In this document: positions 8,964 to 18,127 of the stretch, one piece after another | Numbering within the stretch: position 1 is the first letter of the stretch | Layout: every line of letters starts with the position of its first letter | Source of the DNA: Alteriqipengyuania abyssalis | Lineage (GTDB): Bacteria > Pseudomonadota > Alphaproteobacteria > Sphingomonadales > Sphingomonadaceae | NCBI RefSeq assembly: GCF_019857185.1 | Contig: NZ_JAHWXP010000002.1 | Span: forward strand, 620,001-684,000 | Length of the DNA: 64,000 nt | Direction: 5' to 3' | The notes under the pieces: model-generated | Told to the model about the DNA's origin: nothing | Database searches by the model: none | Seen by the model: the letters and a program-made list of their open reading frames with translations, nothing else | Program-made: the position numbers and the translations under genes

Positions 8964-10364
8964 ATGACGCGGCTGCTGGTTGTCGTCGGCGCGCTGATCG
9001 CGCTGCTGTTTCCTGCCGTCAGCTCTGCGCAGGAGGTGTCCGACGAAGCGCCCGTGCGCGTCGAGGTGCTGCACGACGCGGACGGCTGGAGTGCGACGTT
9101 CCATTTCCCGCGCGATGCGCAGGGCTGGGCCTTCCCCCGCTCCAACCGCGCGCGGCGGCAGGACACGGGCTGGCGCGAGTTGAGCTGGACGGTCGCGACC
9201 GACGGCGTCTCGCTCCAGCGGATCGACGAGACCGACGTGCTGCTGGCCGATGATGGCGGGGCGCTGCCGCAAGAGGTGACCGTGCGCTTCGTGCCCTTCG
9301 CCGACGATCTGATGGCCGATTACGACCCCGCGCTGCAGTTCACCGACGGCACGCTGGCGCTGTTTACCGGCCACTTTTCGGTCATGCCGTGGCTGCGCGA
9401 TACGCAGGAGATGGCCGAAGACGGGCCGGTCGTGGAGATGATCTTCCGCGATGCGGATGGCCCGCTGCTTTACCAGGGCCTGCCCTACGACAGCGCGACC
9501 ACGCGCGACGATTCCACCTACGTGGTCTTCGGCGATCCGCAGCCGATCAGCACCGATCACCTGACCGCAATCATCGACCCGCAGACGCCCGCCTGGCTGC
9601 GCCGCGAGATGCTCGACTTCCTGCCGCAGACCTTCGCGATCTATGCCGACCGGCTGGGCGAGCGGGCGGGCGGCGGCAAGCCCATGGTGCTGTCCAGCTG
9701 GGCAGGGCCGACCCCCGAGCTGTACAGCCAGGGCGGCAGCGTGCTTCCGGGCCTGCTGACCGTACGGCTGGAGGGCGAGGGGCTGGTCAATGAGAGCACG
9801 CAGGCCCTGCAGGGGATGCGCTGGTTCATCGCCCACGAAGGCGCGCATTTCTGGCTCGGCCAGACGGTCGGATACGAAACCGACGCTGATGCCTGGATCA
9901 TGGAGGGCGGTGCGGACCTGCTCGCCTTCCGGCTGATCGAGCGGATCGACCCCGATTACGACGCCGGCACGACGCTCGCGAACAAATGGCAGACCTGCCT
10001 CGCGCTGTCGGTCGACAAGCCGCTGGCCGGAGCGAGTGAGCGCCGCGATTACGACGCCAATTACGCCTGCGGCACAGTGCTCGGCATGATCGCCGAAGGC
10101 GCGGCGCAGAAGAATGGCGGGCGCGATTTCTTCGATTTCATCGCCGCACTGGTCGCCGCCAACCGCGAGGATGCGGGCGGCGACGGTGTCGTCTCGGTCG
10201 ACGACTGGCTCGGCCAGCTGGTCGCGGAGAGTGGCGATGAGGAGCTGGCGGCGCAGGTGAAGGCCTTCGTCTATCAGGGCACCGAGGATCCGCAGGGCGA
10301 TCTGTGCGCAATGCTCGCCCGCGTGGACCGCGCAGATCCGGGATGCGCGGCGGTGGCCCACTGA
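8964..10364 (+). CDS. Secreted M61/M1-like gluzincin metallopeptidase
   Basis: 466 residues with a signal peptide (residues 1-22, ending VSSAQ). I recognise no exact named family, but the zinc site is visible: His291-Glu292-x-x-His295 (HEGAH) followed 18 residues later by Glu314 in WIMEGGAD, exactly the HExxH-x18-E spacing of M1 gluzincins. The N-terminal half looks like a beta-rich domain. Downstream, YACGTVLGMI resembles the helical segment after the active site of M61 glycyl aminopeptidases. Its gene starts 1 bp after oligopeptidase B. A second protein of similar plan is encoded at 55335-56801. Zinc-dependent peptide hydrolysis is inferred. Confidence 0.85.
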   Translation: MTRLLVVVGALIALLFPAVSSAQEVSDEAPVRVEVLHDADGWSATFHFPRDAQGWAFPRSNRARRQDTGWRELSWTVATDGVSLQRIDETDVLLADDGGALPQEVTVRFVPFADDLMADYDPALQFTDGTLALFTGHFSVMPWLRDTQEMAEDGPVVEMIFRDADGPLLYQGLPYDSATTRDDSTYVVFGDPQPISTDHLTAIIDPQTPAWLRREMLDFLPQTFAIYADRLGERAGGGKPMVLSSWAGPTPELYSQGGSVLPGLLTVRLEGEGLVNESTQALQGMRWFIAHEGAHFWLGQTVGYETDADAWIMEGGADLLAFRLIERIDPDYDAGTTLANKWQTCLALSVDKPLAGASERRDYDANYACGTVLGMIAEGAAQKNGGRDFFDFIAALVAANREDAGGDGVVSVDDWLGQLVAESGDEELAAQVKAFVYQGTEDPQGDLCAMLARVDRADPGCAAVAH

Positions 10365-10438
10365 GCGGTGGATCGGCGCGCGCCGCGCTTCTATGGGACC
10401 GGCTGAGACCAGAACCCTCCAGCCTCAGCGAGCCCCTC

Positions 10439-11083
10439 ATGACCCAGCGCACCACGCCCATCCGCAACGTCGTCTTCGATGTTGGCAACGTGATCGTCCG
10501 GTGGGAGCCGCAGACGATCGTCGAGCTCGCCTTCGGTCACGATCTGCCCGCCGGGATCACCAGCCAGGACCTGTTCGGCGGCGACATCTTCCGCGCGCTC
10601 AACCGCGGCGCGATGAGCCTGACCGAGACGCAGCGCATGTTCGGTGAACGCCACGGCTTCGACCGCAAGACCTGCGACCGGCTGGTCTCCGCGCTGTTCG
10701 AAAGCCTCGTGCTGATCGAGGAGACACCCAGGCTGATGCGCCGCCTCAAGGCGAGCGGCTACGGCATCTACGCGATCACCGACAATGTGCACGAAATCGT
10801 CGCCTACCTGCGCGGGCGCTACGACTTCTGGCCGCTGTTCGATGGCGCATGCGTTTCCGCCGATCACTCCACGCTCAAACCCGATCCGCGCATGTATACC
10901 TGGCTGACCGAGACCTACGATCTGGTGCCGGAGGAATGCGTGTTCTTCGACGACCTGCCCAAGAACGTGGCAGGCGCGAAGGCGGTGGGGATGGAAAGCT
11001 TCGTGTTCACCACCACCGCGCAGGCGGAAGCGGACCTGCGCAGCATCGGCGTCGACCCGGACGCCAGGCTGGAGGCCGCATGA
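10439..11083 (+). CDS. HAD-superfamily hydrolase, YihX-like
   Basis: 214 residues. Motif I is FDVGNVIV with the nucleophile Asp14; the usual second Asp (DxD) is Gly, as in the DxGN branch that includes E. coli YihX (alpha-D-glucose-1-phosphatase). Motif II is absent or weak; motif III Lys is in STLKPDP and motif IV is FFDDLPKN. A helical cap of about 80 residues lies between motifs I and III (C1 cap). It likely dephosphorylates a small metabolite. The ATG at 10439 fits the start of the conserved fold; the frame upstream is not protein-like. The stop codon overlaps the AGGAGG of the thioesterase gene, so the two are translationally linked. Confidence 0.9.
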   Translation: MTQRTTPIRNVVFDVGNVIVRWEPQTIVELAFGHDLPAGITSQDLFGGDIFRALNRGAMSLTETQRMFGERHGFDRKTCDRLVSALFESLVLIEETPRLMRRLKASGYGIYAITDNVHEIVAYLRGRYDFWPLFDGACVSADHSTLKPDPRMYTWLTETYDLVPEECVFFDDLPKNVAGAKAVGMESFVFTTTAQAEADLRSIGVDPDARLEAA

Positions 11084-11093
11084 GGAGGATGGC

Positions 11094-11516
11094 GTGAGCG
11101 ACGAGACTTCCGAAAATAGCTGGGCCTTCGAGCGCGACTACACCGCCGCGCCTGAGCACATCGACGAACTCGGCCATGTGAACAATGCCGAGTGGGTCCG
11201 CTGGATTCAGGACATCGCGGTGTCGCACTGGCACGCGGTCGCGCCCGACGAACACCGCGAGAAATACATCTGGGTCGTGACCCGACACGAGATCGATTAT
11301 CGCGGCAACATCCGCGAAGGCGAGGTCGCGCACGGCAGCACCCGCGTTTCGGGCAAACCGCGCGGCGCGCAGTTCGACCGCGAGGTGCAGTTCGTGGACG
11401 ATGCAGGCAAGGTGCTCGTCTCCGCGCTCACCCGCTGGGCGATGCTCGATGCCCAAACCTTGCGTCCCGCGCGCGTTACCGCGGAAATCGCGGCGCCGTT
11501 CATGGCGGGTCGCTGA
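11094..11516 (+). CDS. Acyl-CoA/acyl-ACP thioesterase, hotdog fold (4HBT)
   Basis: 140 residues, the size of a single hotdog domain. The active-site helix reads DELGHVNNAEWVRW, the D-x2-G-H-V-N-N signature of the YbgC/FadM group, in which the Asp is catalytic. The start is GTG at 11094, supported by a strong AGGAGG at 11083-11088. It would hydrolyse acyl-thioesters in the cytosol. It sits directly behind the HAD hydrolase gene and is co-transcribed with it. Confidence 0.92.
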   Translation: MSDETSENSWAFERDYTAAPEHIDELGHVNNAEWVRWIQDIAVSHWHAVAPDEHREKYIWVVTRHEIDYRGNIREGEVAHGSTRVSGKPRGAQFDREVQFVDDAGKVLVSALTRWAMLDAQTLRPARVTAEIAAPFMAGR

Positions 11517-11563
11517 TTCATCCCCTGCGCTCGACTCGGTTGAATTGAGGCGCATGCGTTTCG

Positions 11564-11593
11564 GGATTGCGCGGCACCTGTGAACCGCAATCC
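11564..11593 (+). repeat. Inverted repeat/hairpin upstream of the LytTR gene
   Basis: GGATTGCG and CGCAATCC form a perfect 8-bp stem around a 14-base loop, midway between the thioesterase stop and the LytTR start. No T-run follows, so it is a poor intrinsic terminator; it could end the upstream mRNA weakly or serve as a regulator site. Confidence 0.4.
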
Positions 11594-11628
11594 ATTGCCT
11601 CACCGTTCCGCAAGGCTATCACGGTCGC

Positions 11629-12408
11629 ATGATCGACACCCGCGCGTTTCCCGCGCTGAGCGCGCTTGGAATTTTCGCGATCTACGCGATCACGATGACG
11701 ATCGCGGCGGGCCTAGACGCCCGACACCTCTATTCCGCAGCGGTCAATGTCGCGGCGCTGTTTGCCTGCTTCGCCATCGCGTCGGCGATACTCGACGCTC
11801 TTGCACCCGCGCGGCGACAACTGGCGGTGCGCATGGTGGCACACGTGATCCTCGCGATCCTGTTCACCTTCGGCTGGTACGCCCTCGTCCTCGCCGGATT
11901 TGCGATCGGCGGCGGCTGGCTCAGAGACGGCGTGGCGGCGCGGGCCTTTACCGAGAACACGATGGTCTGGCAGCTCCATTACGGCGCGATGATGTATGGG
12001 ATGCTGATCCTGTATCGCGCGTGGAGGGCGGAACGCGATGCGCGATCGATCGCGTCGCGTTCGCCCGATTCGGAGTCCGACGCCGAGGCCGAGCACCTCC
12101 TCCTGCGTCAGGGCAACGAGATGGTCCGCATTTCGCCCGACGAGATCGTCAGGATATCCGGCGCGGGCGATTATGCGGAGATCGTGACGCGAAGCGCGCG
12201 CTTCATGTCCACCAAGTCGCTCGACCATTTCGAAGAGACTCTTTCGCCCGAACTCCTTCGCGTCCACCGCTCGCATCTCGTCCGCCTCGGTGCGATCGAA
12301 CGGACCGAGCCGGCGGGCAACGGGCGTCTGCAAATCCATCTTGCGAATCGGGATACGGTGACCACCAGCCGTGACGGGGGCAAGCGTCTGCGCGCACTGG
12401 TGCGTTAG
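11629..12408 (+). CDS. Membrane-anchored LytTR-type transcriptional regulator
   Basis: 259 residues. Four hydrophobic segments lie in the first ~130 residues (about 8-27, 38-57, 67-92, 108-127), followed by a short linker and a LytTR DNA-binding domain (about 155-255) with IVRISGAGDYAEIVT, SLDHFEETL and LLRVHRSHLVRL. There is no receiver domain, so the membrane part itself is likely the sensor. Such membrane LytTR proteins occur in Sphingomonadales but their signals are poorly known. The serine hydrolase gene starts 75 bp downstream on the same strand and is a plausible target or partner. Confidence 0.9.
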   Translation: MIDTRAFPALSALGIFAIYAITMTIAAGLDARHLYSAAVNVAALFACFAIASAILDALAPARRQLAVRMVAHVILAILFTFGWYALVLAGFAIGGGWLRDGVAARAFTENTMVWQLHYGAMMYGMLILYRAWRAERDARSIASRSPDSESDAEAEHLLLRQGNEMVRISPDEIVRISGAGDYAEIVTRSARFMSTKSLDHFEETLSPELLRVHRSHLVRLGAIERTEPAGNGRLQIHLANRDTVTTSRDGGKRLRALVR

Positions 12409-12483
12409 GATCGTTCACCGGCGGCCAGGGTCTCTTCACGGAAAAATGGGAAGATTGCGGGCCGCAAGGGGCAGGGATGGGGG

Positions 12484-13668
12484 GTGAACAAATTCATTCC
12501 CGGAACCGCAGGTTCGCTGCTCGTCCTCCTCGGCGCATCCCTCATGTCGGCGGGCTGCGCCACGCCGTCTCCACCCGGTGGAGTTCCTGTCGGCGAAGTC
12601 GATGCCGGGATGCGCGCCCAGCGAGAGGCCCTCGAACGCGTCCTTGCCGAGCATCGCCCGCAGGCGGCCGCGATCGGCATCATCAAAGACGGCCATCTCT
12701 ATCGCGAATACTATTTCGGGCAGGAGCGCGAAGGGGTTGCCGTGAATGCGGCCAGCCGGTTCGAGGTCGCCTCGGTCTCCAAGATGATCGCCTCAGAAAC
12801 CTTCCTGCGGATGGTCGCGGCCGGCGACGCATCGCTCGACATGAAGCTCGCCGATTACTGGACCGACCCCGATCTTGCCGGAGACCCCCGGCTCCAGATG
12901 CTCACCGCCCGCCATGTGCTGACCCACAAGACGGGCTTTCCCAACTGGCGCTTCTTCCGGGCCGACGGGAAGCTGGCGTTCGAAGCCGATCCGGGCGCCC
13001 GCTACGGCTATTCCGGCGAGGGGTTTCAGTATCTCTTCCGGGCGCTCGAACGTAAGACCGGCCTCACCTACCCGCAGATGGTCGAGCGTTATCTGCTGGT
13101 GCCGCTGGGCATCGACGACGCGGTCGTGGGCTTCGAAGAGCAGGTCGGCCCGGCGATGGTCTGGAACCGCACGCCGGAGGGCGAATGGCTGCGGCCCGAT
13201 TGCCGCCCCGGGTTCTGCTGGCCCGCAGGCGACTGGTCAGCAGCCGGTGGCCTCAAGATCTCACTGGAAGATTTGGCGCGGATCCTGATTTCGGTCGGTT
13301 CCGCAGATGGCTACGATGACGCGCTGGCCGAAGAGCGCGACCGGATCGTTACCGACCGCGGAACCGAGGCAGTTGTCGATTGCACGCTGGCACCGACCCA
13401 ATGCCCGCTCGCACAGGGTTACGGCCTTGGCATGCTCCGCGTCGATGGCCCACAGTCTCACTGGATCGGGCACGAGGGCGGCGACTGGTCGCAATTGACG
13501 CTGGCGGTGATCGACCGGACCGACGGCGATGGGATCGTTGTCCTGCTGGCCGGGCCGATGGAACAAGACGTCGGCCTGATGAGCGATCTTCTCGAGCTTA
13601 TCGACCCCGACAATCCCTGGACCGTGCGGTTTGCCCAGTGGCAGGCGCAGATCGCCGCGGATCGATAG
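12484..13668 (+). CDS. Lipoprotein serine hydrolase, class C beta-lactamase/PBP fold
   Basis: 394 residues. A lipoprotein signal with lipobox LMSAGC near residues 19-24 suggests anchoring to a periplasmic membrane face. The serine-hydrolase core shows the S-x-x-K motif Ser97-Val-Ser-Lys100 and a tyrosine motif Tyr176-Ser-Gly where classical enzymes have Y-x-N. Near the C-terminus HEGGDW replaces the KTG box, as in many esterase-like members. It is more likely an esterase or peptidase on small substrates than an antibiotic-resistance enzyme. The start is GTG, behind a purine-rich GGGGCAGGGATGGG stretch. It lies in tandem with the LytTR regulator. Confidence 0.9.
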   Translation: MNKFIPGTAGSLLVLLGASLMSAGCATPSPPGGVPVGEVDAGMRAQREALERVLAEHRPQAAAIGIIKDGHLYREYYFGQEREGVAVNAASRFEVASVSKMIASETFLRMVAAGDASLDMKLADYWTDPDLAGDPRLQMLTARHVLTHKTGFPNWRFFRADGKLAFEADPGARYGYSGEGFQYLFRALERKTGLTYPQMVERYLLVPLGIDDAVVGFEEQVGPAMVWNRTPEGEWLRPDCRPGFCWPAGDWSAAGGLKISLEDLARILISVGSADGYDDALAEERDRIVTDRGTEAVVDCTLAPTQCPLAQGYGLGMLRVDGPQSHWIGHEGGDWSQLTLAVIDRTDGDGIVVLLAGPMEQDVGLMSDLLELIDPDNPWTVRFAQWQAQIAADR

Positions 13669-13691
13669 GCGTCCCATCCTTTGATGTCTGG

Positions 13692-14675
13692 CTACGCGCC
13701 GTCGACCATCTCCTCGCTCATCGCCCACAGGCGCTCGGCGCTGGCTTCGTCGACCGCGTAGGTCTGCACCTTGTCGAACCGGCTGGGCTCGTCCGCGTCG
13801 GCCAGTGCGGCGATGTCGCAGTCCTCGCAATACTCGCCGCCGCGTGTCCGCAGCGCAGGGCTGGTCGCGGCCCACAGCGTGGTCGAGGCGCCCTGCGTCG
13901 GGGTCTTGAACATCTTCGCCGCGCGTTCGGACGGTTCGCCATCCTCGTTCATCCAGCCCATTGCGACCATCTCCTCCGTGTCGAGGTGGCGTTGTAGCGG
14001 GGTCATGATCCCGCCGGGATGGACCGAGAACGCGCGTCCGCCGTGCTCGGCCAGCCGCGTGTTCATGCCCACGGCAAACAGCGCGTCGGCGGTCTTCGCC
14101 TGGCCGTAGGCCTGCCACTTGTCGTATTCGCCCTCGTTCCAGTGCGGATCGTCCCAGCGAATATCCGAGAGTTTGTGACCGGTGGAGGACAGCGCGACCA
14201 CGCGCACGTCGCTGCCGGGCAGAGCGGCAGTCTTGACCAGCAGCGGCATCAGCGCCTGTGCCAGCGCGAAGTGACCGAGGTGATTGACCCCGAACTGCTG
14301 CTCCCATCCGGGGCCGACGCGGGTGAGTGGGCAGGCCATGATCCCGGCATTGTTGATCAGCAGGTCGAGCCGGTTGTGCTGCGCCATGAACTCGGCAGCG
14401 AAGGCGCGCACCGTGGCGACCTCGGCGAGGTCCATCGCCATGATGGTGACGTCGCCAGCCACATCGGAGAGGTTGCCCACCGCCTTGGCATGGTCGCGCG
14501 CGGGCACGATCACTCTCGCGCCCGCCCCGGCGAGCCCGCGCACGGTCTCGCCCCCTATGCCCGAATAGCCGCCGGTAACGATCGCGACCTTGCCGGAGAG
14601 ATCGATGCCGTCCAGCACCTCCTGCGGTTCACTCGTCCGGCCGAAGCCCGAATTCACCGGTTGCTGGATGCCCAT
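13692..14675 (-). CDS. Short-chain dehydrogenase/reductase (SDR)
   Basis: 327 residues, longer than the classical 250 and of the retinol-dehydrogenase/protochlorophyllide-reductase-like type. It has the NAD(P)-binding TGGYSGIG motif (34-41), the structural NNAG (LLINNAGIMA), the catalytic Ser region (VVALSSTGHK) and YGQAK containing the Tyr-x3-Lys pair. Substrate unknown. The ATG at 14675 follows GGGAGAGAG. It is convergent with the serine hydrolase gene and runs 30 bp behind the alanine dehydrogenase gene on the same strand, so it may share its transcript. Confidence 0.92.
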   Translation of the reverse strand: MGIQQPVNSGFGRTSEPQEVLDGIDLSGKVAIVTGGYSGIGGETVRGLAGAGARVIVPARDHAKAVGNLSDVAGDVTIMAMDLAEVATVRAFAAEFMAQHNRLDLLINNAGIMACPLTRVGPGWEQQFGVNHLGHFALAQALMPLLVKTAALPGSDVRVVALSSTGHKLSDIRWDDPHWNEGEYDKWQAYGQAKTADALFAVGMNTRLAEHGGRAFSVHPGGIMTPLQRHLDTEEMVAMGWMNEDGEPSERAAKMFKTPTQGASTTLWAATSPALRTRGGEYCEDCDIAALADADEPSRFDKVQTYAVDEASAERLWAMSEEMVDGA

Positions 14676-14705
14676 CGTCTCTCTCCCGCTCAGGTCATTG
14701 TCGTG

Positions 14706-15821
<1,116 letters not shown>

Positions 15822-15936
15822 GAGTGAGAAAAGCCTTTTTTCCGTTACGTCGCGCTCGTTAGGTTGGCGCGCGGTCCACGGCAAGGCAAAGCGGGCAGGC
15901 GCGCGACGGGACGAGGATGAGCGATCGCCACCGGGG

Positions 15937-15954
15937 TGGTCATATGAGTGTCAC
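15937..15954 (+). promoter_or_regulatory. Candidate Pho box upstream of pstS
   Basis: TGGTCAT-ATGA-GTGTCAC is a 7-4-7 direct repeat matching the PhoB box (CTGTCAT-N4-CTGTCAT/C) at 5 of 7 and 6 of 7 positions, with the expected 11-bp period. It ends 63 bp before the pstS ATG, a normal promoter distance. This points to PhoB control under phosphate limitation. Confidence 0.55.
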
Positions 15955-16016
15955 ACTTGCACTCTAGCCGTCCCGGCTCTGCAGGCCTTACCAATTTGAG
16001 AGAAAGGCGTTTCCCA

Positions 16017-17126
16017 ATGAAAATCACGCATGTTCTGGCGATGGCGGCGGCTGCCGGCCTGATGCTGACCGGGTGCGACAGCGGCGGCGGCACCCGCGAA
16101 TCGATCCGCGCGGTCGGATCCTCCACCGTCTATCCCTTCGCCAAGCTGGTGTCGGAGAGCTTCTCGCGCGCCAATCCCGGCATGCGTTCGCCGCTGATCG
16201 AATCGACCGGTAGCGGCGGCGGCATCGCGCTGTTCTGCAAGGGCGTGGGCGCGGATACGCCCGACATGGCCAATGCCTCGCGCCGGATGAAGGTCAGCGA
16301 GTTCGAAACCTGCCAGTCGAACGGCGTGAACGAGATTACGGAGATTCAGGTCGGGCTCGACGGGATCGCCTTTGCCAGCGCGCAGGGCGGGATCATGATG
16401 AACCTGACGCCGGAAATCGTGTACAAGGCGCTCGCCGCCAATCCTTACGGCAAGGAACAGACCAGCCAGACCTGGGCCGATGTCGACCCCTCGCTGCCCG
16501 CGACCCCGATCCTGGTCTACGGCCCGCCGTCGACCAGCGGCACGCGCGATGCGCTGAAGGAACTGGTCCTGACCGCGGGTTGCGAAACCGACCCGGCGAT
16601 GAAAGCCCTGAAGGACAGCGACGAGGACGCGTTCGAGCGGACCTGCACCGAGGTCCGCAGCGACGGCAAATATGTCGACCAGGGCGAGCAGGACAATCTG
16701 ATCGTCCAGAAGATCCAGGGCAACAAGAACGCCGTGGGCATCTTCGGCTATTCCTACCTCGAAGAGAACGAGGGCAAGGTGCAGGGCCTGCCGATGAACG
16801 GGGTCGAGCCGACCTACGACAACATCGCGAGCTTCAAGTACCCGGGCGCGCGCCCGCTCTACATCTACGTCAAGCTGGCCCACCTGCAGGCGATTCCGGG
16901 TCTTCAGGCCTATCTCGACCAGTGGATGGACATGTGGAGCAAGGATGGTCCGCTGGCCAAGATCGGCCTCGTCGCGCTGCCTGCCGGCACGATGGAAGAA
17001 ATGGCCAGCCGCATCAAACAGCACCCCAAGCTGACCGCCGCCGATCTCGAGAACGACAGCGTGCTCGAGGCGGAGCGGGCCGAGGCGCAGACCGCCAACG
17101 GCACGCCGGGCGAAGCGGCCGAGTAA
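16017..17126 (+). CDS. pstS: Phosphate-binding lipoprotein of the PstS family
   Basis: 369 residues. A lipoprotein signal with lipobox LTGC precedes the PstS-type motif VGSSTVYPFAKLVSESF and the anion-binding STGSGGGI loop; PSTSGTRDALKEL and NAVGIFGYSYL are further family markers. It would capture phosphate in the periplasm for a PstCAB importer, which is not encoded nearby. The C-terminal 25 residues are acidic and probably disordered. The ATG at 16017 follows AGAAAGG. A candidate Pho box lies upstream and an intrinsic terminator follows. Confidence 0.93.
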   Translation: MKITHVLAMAAAAGLMLTGCDSGGGTRESIRAVGSSTVYPFAKLVSESFSRANPGMRSPLIESTGSGGGIALFCKGVGADTPDMANASRRMKVSEFETCQSNGVNEITEIQVGLDGIAFASAQGGIMMNLTPEIVYKALAANPYGKEQTSQTWADVDPSLPATPILVYGPPSTSGTRDALKELVLTAGCETDPAMKALKDSDEDAFERTCTEVRSDGKYVDQGEQDNLIVQKIQGNKNAVGIFGYSYLEENEGKVQGLPMNGVEPTYDNIASFKYPGARPLYIYVKLAHLQAIPGLQAYLDQWMDMWSKDGPLAKIGLVALPAGTMEEMASRIKQHPKLTAADLENDSVLEAERAEAQTANGTPGEAAE

Positions 17127-17151
17127 GGCCCACCGCCACCACGGCTAACAC

Positions 17152-17188
17152 AAAGGCCGCCCGCTCCTGTCGAGCGTGGCGGCCTTTT
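17152..17188. terminator. Intrinsic terminator, probably bidirectional
   Basis: AAAGGCCGCC pairs with GGCGGCCTTT, with an inner GCTC/GAGC stem, and is followed by TTTT on the plus strand. It lies 25 bp after the pstS stop and 22 bp after the stop of the convergent membrane-protein gene on the minus strand, so it can serve both. Confidence 0.8.
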
Positions 17189-17209
17189 CGTGTGCCTTGG
17201 CGCGACGGG

Positions 17210-18022
17210 TCAGCTCGCCAGCCGCTCCTGCTGCGTGACCGTCTCGGGCCGCTGCGGCAGCAGCGTTACCAGCAGCACGATCGCCGCGGCGAGCACGGCC
17301 GATGCCGCCAGCCTGCTCAGTTCGAGGCCGCCATGCGCCACCGGCTTGTCGAGGAAATCGCCGACCACAGCGCCCAGCGGGCGGGTCAGGATGAAGGCCG
17401 ACCAGAACAGCAGCGGCTTGGAGATGCGCGTGGTGTAGTGCGCCAGTGCCACCAGCGCGAGCGCGCCGCCGAAGATACCCGCCGCGCCGAGATAGCCCAG
17501 CGGCCCGTCCGCGACCCAGTCGCCCAGCGCGGTGCCCAGCGTTTGCGAGAAGGTGATCGTGATCCAGTAGAACAGCTCCGCCTCGCGGGTATGGACCGAG
17601 GCCGCCGAAATCCCGCCGAGCGTCCGGTGCCACGCGATCAGGGACAGGACGACCAGCGAGAACAGCAGGATCGATCCGCCCGGGTATCCGATGCCGAGCG
17701 ATCGCGTCGCGAAGTCCGCCAGCGTCGTGCCTGCGGTGGTCGAGGCGATGATCGTCGCCCAGTAGAGCCAGGGGTGGAACCGTCGGGCGCGGATCTGGAA
17801 GAAGGCCAAGATCGCGAGCGCTGCTCCGAAGATCGCGGTGCCGACAACATAGCCGTTCAGACCGGATTGTCCGGCGCTGACCGAGGTTTCGCCCAGCCAG
17901 CTCATGCTCACGGTGTCGCCCGCCGTCTCTCCCAGAGTGGTCGCGAGGATCTTGATGATCCAGAACCCCAGGGTGACCGCGGGCACCTTCGCCGCGGTTT
18001 CGATCATTGCGTCTCGCGTCAT
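17210..18022 (-). CDS. COG4705-type membrane protein with four internal repeats
   Basis: 270 residues with about eight membrane helices. Four copies of a 17-residue motif are readable at 20-36, 87-103, 152-168 and 206-222: FWIIKILATTLGETAGD, YWATIIASTTAGTTLAD, YWITITFSQTLGTALGD and FWSAFILTRPLGAVVGD. All fit [FY]-W-x7-[TP]-[LA]-G-x3-[GA]-D. I recognise the layout as the uncharacterised COG4705 family. Function is unknown; fourfold helices each ending in Gly-x4-Asp suggest a pseudo-symmetric transporter or channel. It is divergent from the LuxR-type gene across 105 bp that hold an inverted repeat. Confidence 0.88.
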   Translation of the reverse strand: MTRDAMIETAAKVPAVTLGFWIIKILATTLGETAGDTVSMSWLGETSVSAGQSGLNGYVVGTAIFGAALAILAFFQIRARRFHPWLYWATIIASTTAGTTLADFATRSLGIGYPGGSILLFSLVVLSLIAWHRTLGGISAASVHTREAELFYWITITFSQTLGTALGDWVADGPLGYLGAAGIFGGALALVALAHYTTRISKPLLFWSAFILTRPLGAVVGDFLDKPVAHGGLELSRLAASAVLAAAIVLLVTLLPQRPETVTQQERLAS

Positions 18023-18093
18023 CTCGCCATCTCCATCTGCCCGGCCCGCTTTCGTGCCGTGGCGACAGGTTGGACGGCGGCGCGCCCTAATCT

Positions 18094-18109
18094 ATAAGCA
18101 CGCGCTTAT
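18094..18109. promoter_or_regulatory. Inverted repeat (operator candidate) between divergent genes
   Basis: ATAAGC-ACGC-GCTTAT is a perfect 6-bp dyad with a 4-bp centre. It lies about 70 bp from the COG4705 start and about 20-40 bp from the LuxR-type start, in the gap between the two promoters. The adjacent LuxR-HTH protein is the natural candidate to bind it. Confidence 0.45.
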
Positions 18110-18127
18110 GCGGCGCTGTTCCCGCGT

